Assembly (NCBI GenBank): GCA_009692685.1
Contig: SHYS01000007.1
Location: forward strand, 34,733-98,732
Source: Dehalococcoidia bacterium
GTDB lineage: Bacteria > Chloroflexota > Dehalococcoidia > UBA2979
Length of the DNA: 64,000 bases
Reading direction: 5' to 3'
Shown here: piece by piece, positions 34,113 to 43,039 of the stretch
Layout: each line of letters starts with the position of its first letter
Numbering within the stretch: position 1 is the stretch's first letter
Made by a program: the position numbers and the translations under genes
Notes under the pieces: model-generated
What the model saw: the letters and a program-made list of their open reading frames with translations, nothing else
What the model was told of the DNA's origin: nothing
Databases searched by the model: none

Positions 34113-34992
34113 TCAGTCGGTAACCTGAGTGGCCTGCGCGGGCTCTCCGCCTGCCGTGAACGCGTTCGCCGCCTCGGCGTCCAGGGCGTGCCACTTGAAC
34201 TCGGGCTCGAGGTCGTGCTCGCCCGACTCGATCTCGAGTTCGACCTGCACCTGGTCCTCGACGCCGACCTCGTGGTCACACACCGAGACAGCGCGCCGCC
34301 TCCAGATGGTCGAGGAAGCTCTGCACCATCCCAATCGCCTCGCGCAGGCTGACCTCGCGCTTGATCTGCACCTTCAACCTCCGTCCGTCCGAGTTATGTG
34401 GCGTTACATCGAGGGTAGCGGGGAACAGGAACGACGCGCCAGTCAGAGGAGTCGCAATCGGGAGCCGATCGGCCATTAGGTGTGCTGTTGGCGCAATCGT
34501 TGAAGAGCATCCGCGCTTCGGTGAAGTACGTTCCATCACCCGTGAGCAACCGGAGGGACGTGACACTCAAAGCCAAGTCGTCCTTCCTCACCTTCACGAT
34601 CGTGTAGCGGGTTTCCTCCGCAGGACAAACTGCCGACGACGCGGCTTCAGGGAACTTGATGGGCTGTTGGTAGGCGCCTGCCTCCGGGCTCACTCCGCTC
34701 AGCCGCCAGCCGCGGCTCTCGAGCTGCCCTACCAAGAAATCCGTAGCGGATCGAGGTCGTCCTTCGTCTGGAGCTTCGCCCAGAAGTGGTCCGTCACGGA
34801 CCTTGCGTCCTCGAAAAACATGAACGGCCCTTCGAGAGCGGAGGCGTTGTGGTATTCGTTGAGCGCCGACCATTCGATGAGCATATGAGGCGTAACAGGA
34901 ACGCGGCTGCCATCAGCCGGTCTGATAATCGGCCCGAACCCCTCGACATCGATCACCACGGCACCGCCGTGGGGCATCCTGCCGTCGATCAC
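34113..34992 (-). pseudogene. Unknown gene broken by several frameshifts
   Basis: Coding-like stretches follow one another on this strand in changing frames. From the top: IDGRMPHGGAVVIDVEGFGP through DHFWAKLQTKDDLDPL; then SATDFLVGQLESRGWRLSGV to TYFTEARMLFNDCANS after a shift near 34745. Next comes LPIATPLTGASFLFPATLDV to MVQSFLDHLEAARCLG after a shift near 34480. The last is EVGVEDQVQVELEIESGEHD to AQATQVTD after a shift near 34280. Each uses the genome's codon bias only within its piece. I recognise no family. Base composition is somewhat less GC-rich than the neighbours. Two adjacent decayed genes are an alternative. Confidence 0.5.
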
Positions 34993-35155
34993 GGTCGGCG
35001 TCGGGCTTGGCGATCACCTTACGTCCGCTGTCGCTGATGCCCCCGCGGGAACCTCCTAGACAGCGGATGGCCCGCCTCGGTTGGCTGCCATCTCCGCCCC
35101 AGCAACCGCCACCAACGCGACGCCCGCAAACTTCGAGGGCGCATCGGGCGCGTCG

Positions 35156-35731
35156 CTACCACTCGGACTGCGGGGCGCCCGCGGCGGCGCGCTGTGTGTC
35201 GAACTCGTCGCGCGAGACTTCCATGCGGATGAAATCGTAGCCGGCGCGGTGCACTTGGCCCGTATCGCGGAATCCGACCCGCTTGAACGCAACCTGCGCG
35301 CGGTCGTTCCAGGTCAGCGTGTGCAGGTAGACGCGGTGGACGCGCAGCTCGTCGAAGAGTACGCCGAGCATCGTACGGACGGCGTCGGTGCCGTACCCCT
35401 GTGACCAGTAGTCGCGGTTCCCGATGGTGATGCCCAGCTCGGTCTGCTGCCGCTCGCGCTCGTAGCCGTAGTACATGACGTTGCCGATGTGGGTGCCCGT
35501 CGCGGGGTCCTCGATGGCGTACGTGCGGCGATACGGGCTCGGGTGCTCGAGTTCGTCCGAGACGGTCTGCACGAACGAGCGCAGCGACATCGAGATGGGG
35601 CGGGCGGCGTCGTACTCGGCGAGTTCGGGATCGCGACGCCACGAGTAGTCCCGCTCTGCATCGTCGAGGTGCTTCTCGCGCAGGATCACGAGGCGCCCTC
35701 TCGCGATGACGTTGGGCTGCGTGCGGGTCAC
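35156..35731 (-). CDS. GNAT N-acetyltransferase, RimJ/RimL-like
   Basis: A 191-residue protein resembling ribosomal-protein or antibiotic acetyltransferases of the RimJ/RimL type. It starts with GRLVILREKHLDDAERDYSW, has ELGITIGNRDYWSQGYGTDA (the acetyl-CoA pyrophosphate loop, YGTDAVRTML), and ends with VHRVYLHTLTWNDRAQVAFK leading into RVGFRDTGQV. The acceptor is unknown. The start overlaps the end of the Nudix gene by 4 bases. Confidence 0.88.
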   Translation of the reverse strand: MTRTQPNVIARGRLVILREKHLDDAERDYSWRRDPELAEYDAARPISMSLRSFVQTVSDELEHPSPYRRTYAIEDPATGTHIGNVMYYGYERERQQTELGITIGNRDYWSQGYGTDAVRTMLGVLFDELRVHRVYLHTLTWNDRAQVAFKRVGFRDTGQVHRAGYDFIRMEVSRDEFDTQRAAAGAPQSEW

Positions 35732-36189
35732 GCGACGTGTCCTTCGGCTATCAGCTGGTCGAGGCGCACCCCCGCTCGCTCGACTACCGTGCGCTCGTTG
35801 TCGTAGGTCATCAGGCGCAGCGCCTCAGCGACGCCGTACCAGCCGACAAGGTCGTACTCGTGGTCGTGAAGCTGCACGTCGCCGCCCGTCACCGCCATCA
35901 GGAAGTGGTGCACCACCTTGTCGACGCGTACACGGCCGTCCGTCACGTGGAACGAATAGGCAATCTCCGAGATCGGCTCCACGATGTCGACGATGAGCCC
36001 GGTTTCCTCGCTCACCTCGCGGAGCGCAGTCTGCTCAAGGCTTTCGCCTGCCTCGGGTGTGCCCTTGGGAAGCGCCCAGAGGTTCGATACCGGCCGCGCC
36101 ACCAGGACGATCTCGGCCCGTCCGTCGCGCAAGCGGTACACCACTCCGCCCGCCGAGACGGCCTCACGCACCTGTGGCACGCGCGCCAT
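35728..36189 (-). CDS. Nudix hydrolase
   Basis: A 153-residue protein with a complete Nudix box, GTPEAGESLEQTALREVSEE followed by TGL, preceded by LWALPK. Nudix enzymes hydrolyse nucleoside diphosphates linked to another moiety. The specific substrate is not evident; the SNLWALPKGTPE form is common in Ap4A- and oxidised-nucleotide-type family members. It overlaps or abuts the HEAT-repeat gene upstream and the acetyltransferase downstream, so the three are one unit. Confidence 0.9.
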   Translation of the reverse strand: MARVPQVREAVSAGGVVYRLRDGRAEIVLVARPVSNLWALPKGTPEAGESLEQTALREVSEETGLIVDIVEPISEIAYSFHVTDGRVRVDKVVHHFLMAVTGGDVQLHDHEYDLVGWYGVAEALRLMTYDNERTVVERAGVRLDQLIAEGHVA

Positions 36190-37172
36190 CAGTTGTCCTC
36201 CGGCGAGTCATCAACGTAATCCATACCCACAAGCTGCGCGCCGATCAGCGCCTCACGGGCCGCGTCGCGTACGTGGGGCTCCTGCCGCCCGGTGAGGTCG
36301 GTAAGGATGCGCTCGGCGCCCTCGCCGGCGATCTCGCCGATGGCCTTCACGGCCGCGATCTGTACCTCTTCGTCGGTGTCGTCGACGAGCGTCAGGAGCG
36401 CGTCGATGGCCTCCTCCATGAGAAGCTGGCCGCTCGCGGTCGCCGCCGCGGCTCGGACCTGCGGGTCGTCGTCGTCGAAGTTGTAGAGCAGCACCGACAG
36501 CCACTGCTCGTCGGCGTTGCGGCCCATGGCGAGGAGCGCGGCGGTCCGCATCCTCGACCCGCCGTTCTCGTACTGCTCGCCGATGAGTTCAGCGACCCAG
36601 TCCTCTGAACTCGCGCCGAGCGCGGTGAGGGCCGCCGCGCGCACCTCCTCGGCTTCGTTCACGTCCTCAATGGACTCGCGCAGCGCCCCGGCGAGGTCGG
36701 CCGAGGTCTCCTCATCGAGCAGGCCGAACTCCATGCTCATCACGAAGTTGCCGAGCACTTCGGCGACGGCCTCGCGGACGGCGGCCTCGGGATCAGTCTT
36801 GAGCTGATCGATGAGCAGGCGCATGTAGTCCTCGCGCTCCTGCTCCCAGAGACCACGCACCGCGAGAATACGAGTGGCAGCGTCCTGGTCACGCAGCGCG
36901 CTGAGGTGGATGCGATGGAAATCGAGGGTGGCGTCCTCGGCGGCGAGGTGCTGCATCGCTGCCAGCACCTCGCGACGGCGTTGCGGTTCAATCACCGGCC
37001 AGACCGAGAGCATGCGCCCCACGAGTTCGTCGGGCGGCGTCGAAAGCGCGCGCAGCTGATCCTGATCCAGCCTCTGCCCCGCGCTCAGCGCGCGGATGAC
37101 ATCGTCAGGATCGATGACGGGCGACGGCGCGTCATCTAGGTCGTCGTCGGGACGTGTTTCGGCGTCTGCCAC
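36189..37172 (-). CDS. HEAT-repeat protein
   Basis: A 327-residue acidic, helical protein. Repeats with the HEAT pattern are visible: DQDAATRILAVRGLWEQERE, DPEAAVREAVAEVLGNFVMS, EAEEVRAAALTALGASSEDW, SRMRTAALLAMGRNADEQW, DDPQVRAAAATASGQLLMEE and EEVQIAAVKAIGEIAGEGAE. Such proteins scaffold protein interactions, sometimes with lyase or phycobilisome partners; nothing here says which. The GTG at 37172 is preferred because TTGGAG lies six bases upstream; an in-frame TTG at 37184 is within that site. Confidence 0.85.
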   Translation of the reverse strand: MADAETRPDDDLDDAPSPVIDPDDVIRALSAGQRLDQDQLRALSTPPDELVGRMLSVWPVIEPQRRREVLAAMQHLAAEDATLDFHRIHLSALRDQDAATRILAVRGLWEQEREDYMRLLIDQLKTDPEAAVREAVAEVLGNFVMSMEFGLLDEETSADLAGALRESIEDVNEAEEVRAAALTALGASSEDWVAELIGEQYENGGSRMRTAALLAMGRNADEQWLSVLLYNFDDDDPQVRAAAATASGQLLMEEAIDALLTLVDDTDEEVQIAAVKAIGEIAGEGAERILTDLTGRQEPHVRDAAREALIGAQLVGMDYVDDSPEDN

Positions 37173-37235
37173 TGGGCGCTCCAAGAGAAAAGTGTATCAG
37201 GGCGGATGAACGCGCTCGAAGCGGCGCAACCCGGA

Positions 37236-37751
37236 TCAGGGCTTGCGGGCACCCGGAACGAGGATCGTCCTCGCTGGCACCGTCGTTGGATTTCCGATTC
37301 CGTTAGCCGGAAAATCGAGGATGTCCTGCAATGCGACTCCGTAGCGCGCCGCAATCTCGGAGAGAGTTTCGCCGAGTCGAATCTCGTGCAGTATCCCGTC
37401 GCGACTCGGAAGCGCGAGCAACGACCCTTCGACAGGCTCGCCGTTCCGCAGCGCACCTTCGTTGTTCCAGACTACGTACTCGGGGCTGATGCCGAATCGG
37501 CGCGCGACAATCTCCACCGTGTCGCCCGGATGCACCTGGACGCGGTAGAAGACCGGCAGTTGCTCGCGGCCGGTCGGCGCGCCTAGCGAGATGGTGACGC
37601 GCTCCGTCCTCCGCGCCCCGGCGCCAACTCCCATCACCGTGATACTCGGTGGCTTGCCGCGCTTCGTGGTATCGAGGTCCTCGTCGGCGCACACCGCCAC
37701 CAGCAGGGCGAGTGCGAGCGTCATCGAGGTAACTCGCAGTCTCGATGTCAC
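37236..37751 (-). CDS. LysM-domain lipoprotein-like protein
   Basis: A 171-residue exported protein. A short basic N-terminus leads to the hydrophobic run MTLALALLVAVCADED, with a possible lipobox cysteine, so it may be a lipoprotein. Two LysM motifs follow: YRVQVHPGDTVEIVARRFGI and HEIRLGETLSEIAARYGVAL, each with the domain's xGDT/GET and IA...G pattern, so it likely binds peptidoglycan or another glycan. GTG start overlaps the gpsA stop (GTGA). The codons for EPVEGS contain an exact 15-base match to the REP core (37425-37439). Confidence 0.85.
   Translation of the reverse strand: MTSRLRVTSMTLALALLVAVCADEDLDTTKRGKPPSITVMGVGAGARRTERVTISLGAPTGREQLPVFYRVQVHPGDTVEIVARRFGISPEYVVWNNEGALRNGEPVEGSLLALPSRDGILHEIRLGETLSEIAARYGVALQDILDFPANGIGNPTTVPARTILVPGARKP
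37425..37439 (-). repeat. 15-base REP core inside the LysM gene
   Basis: The minus strand reads GAGCCTGTCGAAGGG, identical to the core of the REP-like elements at 10472-10620 and 17384-17440. It encodes EPVEG between the first and second LysM motifs. It may be a remnant of an element that entered the coding sequence, or a chance match. Confidence 0.4.
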
Positions 37752-38758
37752 GCCGGGCTCCGTAGCTCCGATGTGGGCTCGCGGCCGAGCAGCACCTCGA
37801 CGGCGGCATGGGTGCCCAGACCTTCGTACAGCATGCTGTGGAGCGCCTGTGTAATCGGGAGTTCCACCCCAAGACGTGACGCGAGCAGCAACGCCGCCGG
37901 AATGGTGCGTGCCCCCTCGGCAGTCTCACCGATCGTCGACAACGCCGCCTCGAGGGTGCTGCCGCCGCCCAGGAGTTCGCCGAGGCTCCTGTTCCTCGAC
38001 AGCGGACTGTACGAGGTCGCAATTGCGTCGCCGACGCCCGCCAACCCCTGGAAGGTGAGCGGGTCGGCGCCGGAGGCCACGCCGAGCCTAGTGATCTCCG
38101 CCAGTCCTCGAGTAATCAGGGCGGCCTTCGCGTTGTCGCCGTAGTGCAGCGCGTCCACCACGCCCCCCGCGATGGCAACGATGTTCTTCAGCGCGCCGCC
38201 GAGTTCGACGCCGACCACATCGCTACTCGTGTAGACGCGGAAGACGGCGCTGTGGAGGCTCGCACGCACCCACTCGAGATTCGCGCTCACCGAGGCCACC
38301 ACGGTCGTACTCGGCAACCCCGCGACTACCTCGCCAGAGATGTTCGGGCCAGACAGCACGGCCAGCGGGCGCCCCGGCAGCACCGAGCCGACGAGCTCCG
38401 ACATCCGCAGTCCGCTGTCGATCTCGAGACCCTTCGTGGCGCTGACGACGGTCGCGTCGCGCGGCACGGCGCCGGCGATGTCTGCGAGGTTGGCGCGCAT
38501 CGAAGCCGATGGCACGGCGATGCAGAGGAGCTCGATGTCCGCCAGTGCACCGTGGCCCGAGGCGACGTGCAGCGCCTCCGGAAACGTCGCACCCGGCAGT
38601 CGTGAGACATGCTCGCGAGTGGCCTCGAGCCGCGCGGCTTCCTCGGCAGTGCGCGCGATGAGGGTCGTGGGAATGCCGTTCCGCCCGAGGAGAATAGCGA
38701 GCGTGGTGCCCCACGCCGTGGTGCCAACGACGGCGGCGCGCCCGGGGCCGGAGGTCAC
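37748..38758 (-). CDS. gpsA: Glycerol-3-phosphate dehydrogenase [NAD(P)+]
   Basis: Makes sn-glycerol 3-phosphate for phospholipids. The 336-residue protein has the N-terminal nucleotide fold (AAVVGTTAWGTTLAILLGRN, where GxGxWGT is altered to GTTAWGT). Also present are SATKGLEIDSG, LSGPNISGEVV, the catalytic lysine region VELGGALKNIVAIAGGVVDA, and GLAGVGDAIAT with SRNRSLG. The next gene upstream, plsY, uses the product, so the pair forms the start of lipid synthesis. Confidence 0.94.
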   Translation of the reverse strand: MTSGPGRAAVVGTTAWGTTLAILLGRNGIPTTLIARTAEEAARLEATREHVSRLPGATFPEALHVASGHGALADIELLCIAVPSASMRANLADIAGAVPRDATVVSATKGLEIDSGLRMSELVGSVLPGRPLAVLSGPNISGEVVAGLPSTTVVASVSANLEWVRASLHSAVFRVYTSSDVVGVELGGALKNIVAIAGGVVDALHYGDNAKAALITRGLAEITRLGVASGADPLTFQGLAGVGDAIATSYSPLSRNRSLGELLGGGSTLEAALSTIGETAEGARTIPAALLLASRLGVELPITQALHSMLYEGLGTHAAVEVLLGREPTSELRSPA

Positions 38759-38764
38759 CCTCGT

Positions 38765-39418
38765 TTACCTCGGCGCGGGTGCGCGACGGCCGCCGCCATG
38801 CCCGAGCTTCGGCTCGGTACCAGCGAGCAGACGACGAATGTTGCCGAGGTGATTCAACTCAACACAGGCGAACGCGAGCACCCCGAACAGCAGGTACGCC
38901 GGGTGCAGTTCGTCCATCGCCACCAGACCAACGAGGACAACGAAGCCCGCCGCCACCCCGAGGACCGACATGAGTGACACGTAGCGAGTCGCCGCCAGTA
39001 CGAGCCCTGCCGCTGTCACCACGACCAGCGCGGCCAGCGGCGACACCGCGAGGAACGCACCGAACGCTGTGGCCACGCCGCGGCCGCCGCGGAAGCCAGA
39101 AAACACGGGCCAGGTGTGGCCGAGGATGGATGCCGCACCACCAGCCGCTGCCGCCCAGGGGTCATCAAGGATGAAGCGCCCGATCAGCACCGGAACGACG
39201 CCTTTCAGCAGGTCGCCAGCCAGCACCAGCAGCGCAGCCTTGAGACCCATCGAGCGCAGGCTGTTAGTAAAGCCCGTCTTGCCCGAACCGTACTCGCGAA
39301 CATCGATGCCACCTCGGAGGTGGCCGACGACCAGCCCTGGCTGCACGGAACCGAGCACGTAGCCCAGCAGCACCCCGACGACGACCGGCAACAGTGTCAC
39401 GTCCGTCAGATCGGTCAT
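38765..39418 (-). CDS. plsY: Glycerol-3-phosphate acyltransferase PlsY
   Basis: Transfers acyl from acyl phosphate to glycerol 3-phosphate, an integral membrane enzyme of 217 residues with about six helices. Conserved motifs are YGSGKTGFTNSLRSMGLKAA (normally GSGNPGATN, so several motif residues differ), GHTWPVFSGFRGGRGVATAF and ELNHLGNIRRLLAGTEPKLG. The start overlaps the end of der, and gpsA follows closely. Confidence 0.92.
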   Translation of the reverse strand: MTDLTDVTLLPVVVGVLLGYVLGSVQPGLVVGHLRGGIDVREYGSGKTGFTNSLRSMGLKAALLVLAGDLLKGVVPVLIGRFILDDPWAAAAGGAASILGHTWPVFSGFRGGRGVATAFGAFLAVSPLAALVVVTAAGLVLAATRYVSLMSVLGVAAGFVVLVGLVAMDELHPAYLLFGVLAFACVELNHLGNIRRLLAGTEPKLGHGGGRRAPAPR

Positions 39419-40797
39419 CCCGTCGCTTCGTGCCGGTCCTCGGACCGACGCCGGTAGACGATCTTGATCCCCGTACCCTCGAAGTCGAACTCCTGGCGGA
39501 GGCGGTTCTCAAGGTAGCGACGGTAGCTGAAGTGTAGGAGTTCCGGATCGTTGACGAACAGCACGAATGTCGGCGGTGACACCTGGGGCTGCGTCGCGTA
39601 CATCATCTTCAGTCGCTTATGTCCAACCGTTGGCGGGCCATGCTCGTGCATCGCACGCTGCAAGGCCCGGTTGAGATCAGACGTCTGCACTCGACGGGTG
39701 CGTACTTCGGCGATGTGCACTGCCAATTCCAGCACGTCGGTGACACCCTCACCGGTCAGTGCCGAGGTAAACAGCACCGGCGCCCACGGTGCAAACGCGT
39801 AGTGGCGGTCCAGCCACCCCCCGATCTGGTGTTTGTCTTCCTCCGGGGTCGCCAGGTCCCACTTGTTGACGACGAAGATCAGGCCCTTGTGGCGCTCCGC
39901 GGCGTAGCCCGCGATATGGGCATCCTGTGCGGCCATCACCTCGGAACGGTCGATGACCAGCACAACCATGTCGGAGCGATCGATCGCGCGCTCCGCGCGC
40001 TGCACCGAATGGCGCTCGACGCCCTTCTCGATACGCCCTCGACGACGGATCCCAGCCGTGTCGACAAGCAGCAATTCGTGCCCCTCGAACTCGAACGGGG
40101 TGTCGATGGCGTCGCGAGTCGTGCCCGCCACCTCGGAGACGACCGAACGTGGCTGGCCGAGAATCGCGTTCACGAGGGAAGACTTGCCCACGTTCGGGCG
40201 GCCGATGACCGCGATGCGTACTCGGTCGACGGGCTCCGGCCGTCGCGTCGCCTCGACCTGGTCGAGGATCGCGTCGAGCAGGTCGCCGATGCCATGGCCG
40301 TGGTACGCCGAGGCCTCGAAGGGCTCGCCCAGCCCGAGGCCGTAGAACTCGGTGATGCGGTCACGTGACCTCGATACGTCCGACTTGTTGGCGACGAGGA
40401 TCACGGGCTGCGAGGCGCGCCTCAACATCTCCGCGATCTCCTCGTCGGCCGAAGTCATGCCGTCAGCCGCATCCACCACGAAGAGGATGAGTTGCGACTC
40501 GGAGAGCGCCACGTTCACACCCTCGCGTACGAGCGGAGCGAACTGGTCCTCGTCCGCCTCGGCGAGACCGCCGGTATCGACCAGGCGCACGTGGCGCCCG
40601 CGCCACTCGAAGTCCCCGTAGTTGCGGTCTCTGGTCGTCCCCGGGAGGTCCTCCACGAGCGCGCGCTGCGAGCGCGTGATGCGATTAAAGAGTGCGGACT
40701 TGCCGACGTTCGGCCGTCCGACGATCGCGACCAGCGGGGCTGTGTTCGGGCGCTCGGCTACGGCGTCGGTCGTGCCATCGATGGCGTCTTGGGTCAT
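39415..40797 (-). CDS. der: GTPase Der (double Era-like GTPase)
   Basis: A ribosome-assembly GTPase, 460 residues. Two GTPase domains are in tandem: the first with VAIVGRPNVGKSALFNRITR, DLPGTTRDR, DTGG and ANKSD, and the second with IAVIGRPNVGKSSLVNAILG, TTRDAIDTPFEF, DTAGIRRRG and VNKWD. A C-terminal KH-like domain follows, ending in the basic RRRSEDRHEATG. It leads the der-plsY-gpsA-lysM run. Confidence 0.97.
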   Translation of the reverse strand: MTQDAIDGTTDAVAERPNTAPLVAIVGRPNVGKSALFNRITRSQRALVEDLPGTTRDRNYGDFEWRGRHVRLVDTGGLAEADEDQFAPLVREGVNVALSESQLILFVVDAADGMTSADEEIAEMLRRASQPVILVANKSDVSRSRDRITEFYGLGLGEPFEASAYHGHGIGDLLDAILDQVEATRRPEPVDRVRIAVIGRPNVGKSSLVNAILGQPRSVVSEVAGTTRDAIDTPFEFEGHELLLVDTAGIRRRGRIEKGVERHSVQRAERAIDRSDMVVLVIDRSEVMAAQDAHIAGYAAERHKGLIFVVNKWDLATPEEDKHQIGGWLDRHYAFAPWAPVLFTSALTGEGVTDVLELAVHIAEVRTRRVQTSDLNRALQRAMHEHGPPTVGHKRLKMMYATQPQVSPPTFVLFVNDPELLHFSYRRYLENRLRQEFDFEGTGIKIVYRRRSEDRHEATG

Positions 40798-40868
40798 TCG
40801 GAAGAACTCGATCTGCGGCTGTCGAGGCAGCTCACGTGGTTATGTCTGCGGCTATGTCCGCCGCGGGG

Positions 40869-42137
40869 CTACTGACTACCGATCGTAACCGACACCGTCT
40901 CCGGCTGCACAGACACTACACGCGTGGTTGCCGGTGCGTCCACTTTCACATGGACCTGGTACGTGCCGGGCGCGATCGCGGTCAGCTCAGCCCGCGCGCG
41001 GATATCGGTGGCCGCGAGCGTGCTCACCACCGGCACCGGGCCCGTCACCGAGACCAGCACCGCCGCTTCGTTCAGGCGTGCCGAGGACGGCCCGCCCTGT
41101 AACGTCACGGGGATAACGAAGCGCGCAGTGCTCACCACGGGCTGAATGTCAACCGTCACAGTCGCCTCCACCGATTCCGGCGACGCCACTCCGCGAGGCG
41201 GCGCCACGCGCACCGTACGTACGATCGACTCCCGGGCGCCCGTGACGTCGACCGCGGGAAGCACCAGCGAGTCCAGCCCCTGCAGCACGTCGATGGCGCC
41301 ATCAAGCGTTACCGCCGATGGAAATGACACCAGGTTCGCAATTCGATAGCCGGCGGCCGGTTCGCCGCTGTACGTCGGTTGCAGCGGCACCTGGCGGCGC
41401 AGGGTGCTCTGCACGATCTGCACGCGCACCCGAGCCGCCTCGGGCTCCAGCCGCACTCCTCGGACCGGTGCGCCGCCTTCCCCGCGAGCGACCAGCTGTG
41501 CCGTCTCGACCAGCTCGACCGTGAGCCCGGTCACGGTCACCTCGGCGGCCACGTCCTGCACCAGCGCCACCAACGAGCTGGGGCCGGTGACGAACACGTC
41601 CGGCTGCGAGGGCGTAGATTGCACCACCTCATAACCTATGGGCACGGCACCGCGCAGCACCGGGGAGACAGGCACGCGCTTCGTCGTCAGCGTTTCCAGC
41701 GTCACCAGCAGGGTCGGCGGGCTCACCAGCGCAACGCGCACGCCCGCGATCCCCCGCACGTCAACCTGCACTGGCACGATCTGCTCCCGTCCATCGAGGC
41801 CGGTGAGGTCGACGTAGGCACGCAAGTTCTCCGAGGTCAGCCGCTGCCAGCGGTCGTCAGGCCCAGAGAGCGTGACCTCCACCCGTTGCAGCGTGTTCGC
41901 GACGGCGAGTGTTCGGTCAACGTTCACCGCCTCCACGACGATTCCCGCCGGGAATGTCGCGACGCGCGTAGGGTTCTCGACGTCCGTGACCGCCAACCAG
42001 ATCGCGAAACCCAGGGTCAGCGAAAGTAGCGCGAGGCCAGGGGTCGCCCGCGCGGTCGTCCACGCGCGCCGCTGCAGGTCGAGCGCAACGTCGATCGTGC
42101 CGGAGAGGCCGGAGCGGGAGGTTGGACGCCGGTACAT
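40869..42137 (-). CDS. YbbR-domain protein, CdaR-like regulator of diadenylate cyclase
   Basis: A 422-residue protein with one N-terminal membrane helix (ALLSLTLGFAIWLAVTDVEN) and an extracytoplasmic part of four YbbR-type beta repeats, beginning VEVTLSGPDD..., VLRGAVPIGYEVVQSTPSQP, VQSTLRRQVPLQPTYSGEPA and VIPVTLQGGPSSARLNEAAV. Lying directly after cdaA, it matches CdaR, which modulates c-di-AMP synthesis by CdaA in Firmicutes. The gene name is not assigned because the repeats are diverged. Confidence 0.87.
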   Translation of the reverse strand: MYRRPTSRSGLSGTIDVALDLQRRAWTTARATPGLALLSLTLGFAIWLAVTDVENPTRVATFPAGIVVEAVNVDRTLAVANTLQRVEVTLSGPDDRWQRLTSENLRAYVDLTGLDGREQIVPVQVDVRGIAGVRVALVSPPTLLVTLETLTTKRVPVSPVLRGAVPIGYEVVQSTPSQPDVFVTGPSSLVALVQDVAAEVTVTGLTVELVETAQLVARGEGGAPVRGVRLEPEAARVRVQIVQSTLRRQVPLQPTYSGEPAAGYRIANLVSFPSAVTLDGAIDVLQGLDSLVLPAVDVTGARESIVRTVRVAPPRGVASPESVEATVTVDIQPVVSTARFVIPVTLQGGPSSARLNEAAVLVSVTGPVPVVSTLAATDIRARAELTAIAPGTYQVHVKVDAPATTRVVSVQPETVSVTIGSQ

Positions 42138-42175
42138 CGATCAGTCGCTGGCGCGGACGACGGCGCTCGCAGTCC

Positions 42176-43015
42176 TCACGAGACGCGTCGCTCCAGCGGG
42201 GTGATCTCAGCCGCTGGCTGGGTGCGCTCTGGTGTCTCCGATTCAAGCCCGAACATCCGTAGCAACTGCCTCGTCAGGCGTGGCTCGTCGAGGCCGAACA
42301 CCATGCGGCCGTTGGCGCAGATCGAGACCTCGCCACGCTCCTCGGAGACCACAACCACGACGGCATCCGTGCTCTCGGTGATGCCGACCGCTGCGCGATG
42401 GCGCATGCCGTATTCGGAGGGAAGCGGGTTATCCGAGAGCGGCAGCGTGCACCCTGCGGCAACGATGCGTTCGCCGCGGATTACTACGGCGCCGTCATGC
42501 AAGGGCGAATTGGGCACGAAGATGTTTACAAGCAACTCGTACGTCACCTCGGCATCGAGGCGCACGCCCGTGTCGACGACCTCGCCCGTGCCTGTCTCAC
42601 GTTCAATCACGATCAACGCACCTTGCTGCTGCCGTCCAAGTCGCATCGCGGCCTTCACGATGGAATCGATGGTGTGGCGTCGTTCCGGTCGCTGCAGGAA
42701 GGAGCTGACTCCAGTCCGACCGATCCGTTCTAGGGCCCGCCGGATCTCCGGCTGAAACACCACTGCTACGGCCAGCAGCAGGCCCGCCACCGAGTTGCGC
42801 AGTACCCAGCTCACCACCTCGAGGTCCAGAGCGCGGCTCAGCAGGAACGCGACGACAATGAACACGCCGGCTCCGCGCAACACGGTCATCGCCGTCGTGC
42901 CTCGGATCAGGAGCAACACCCAGTAGATCGAAAGCGAGATCAGCAGGATGTCCAACGTCGACGAGAAGCCGAGGCGCGCGAACATGTCCTGCACGACCTG
43001 GGGGATCTCCGGCAC
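42176..43015 (-). CDS. cdaA: Diadenylate cyclase (CdaA type)
   Basis: Makes c-di-AMP from two ATP at the membrane. The 279-residue protein has three N-terminal helices (LLISLSIYWVLLLIRGTTAM and onwards) and the DAC domain with both catalytic motifs: LHDGAVVIRGERIVAAGCTL (DGA) and YGMRHRAAVGITESTDAVVV (RHR). It is followed by the CdaR-like gene 38 bases downstream, as in Firmicutes, although the glmM partner is not seen here. Confidence 0.95.
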   Translation of the reverse strand: MPEIPQVVQDMFARLGFSSTLDILLISLSIYWVLLLIRGTTAMTVLRGAGVFIVVAFLLSRALDLEVVSWVLRNSVAGLLLAVAVVFQPEIRRALERIGRTGVSSFLQRPERRHTIDSIVKAAMRLGRQQQGALIVIERETGTGEVVDTGVRLDAEVTYELLVNIFVPNSPLHDGAVVIRGERIVAAGCTLPLSDNPLPSEYGMRHRAAVGITESTDAVVVVVSEERGEVSICANGRMVFGLDEPRLTRQLLRMFGLESETPERTQPAAEITPLERRVS

Positions 43016-43039
43016 GTGCGATCCTCCTCAACGCGCACC

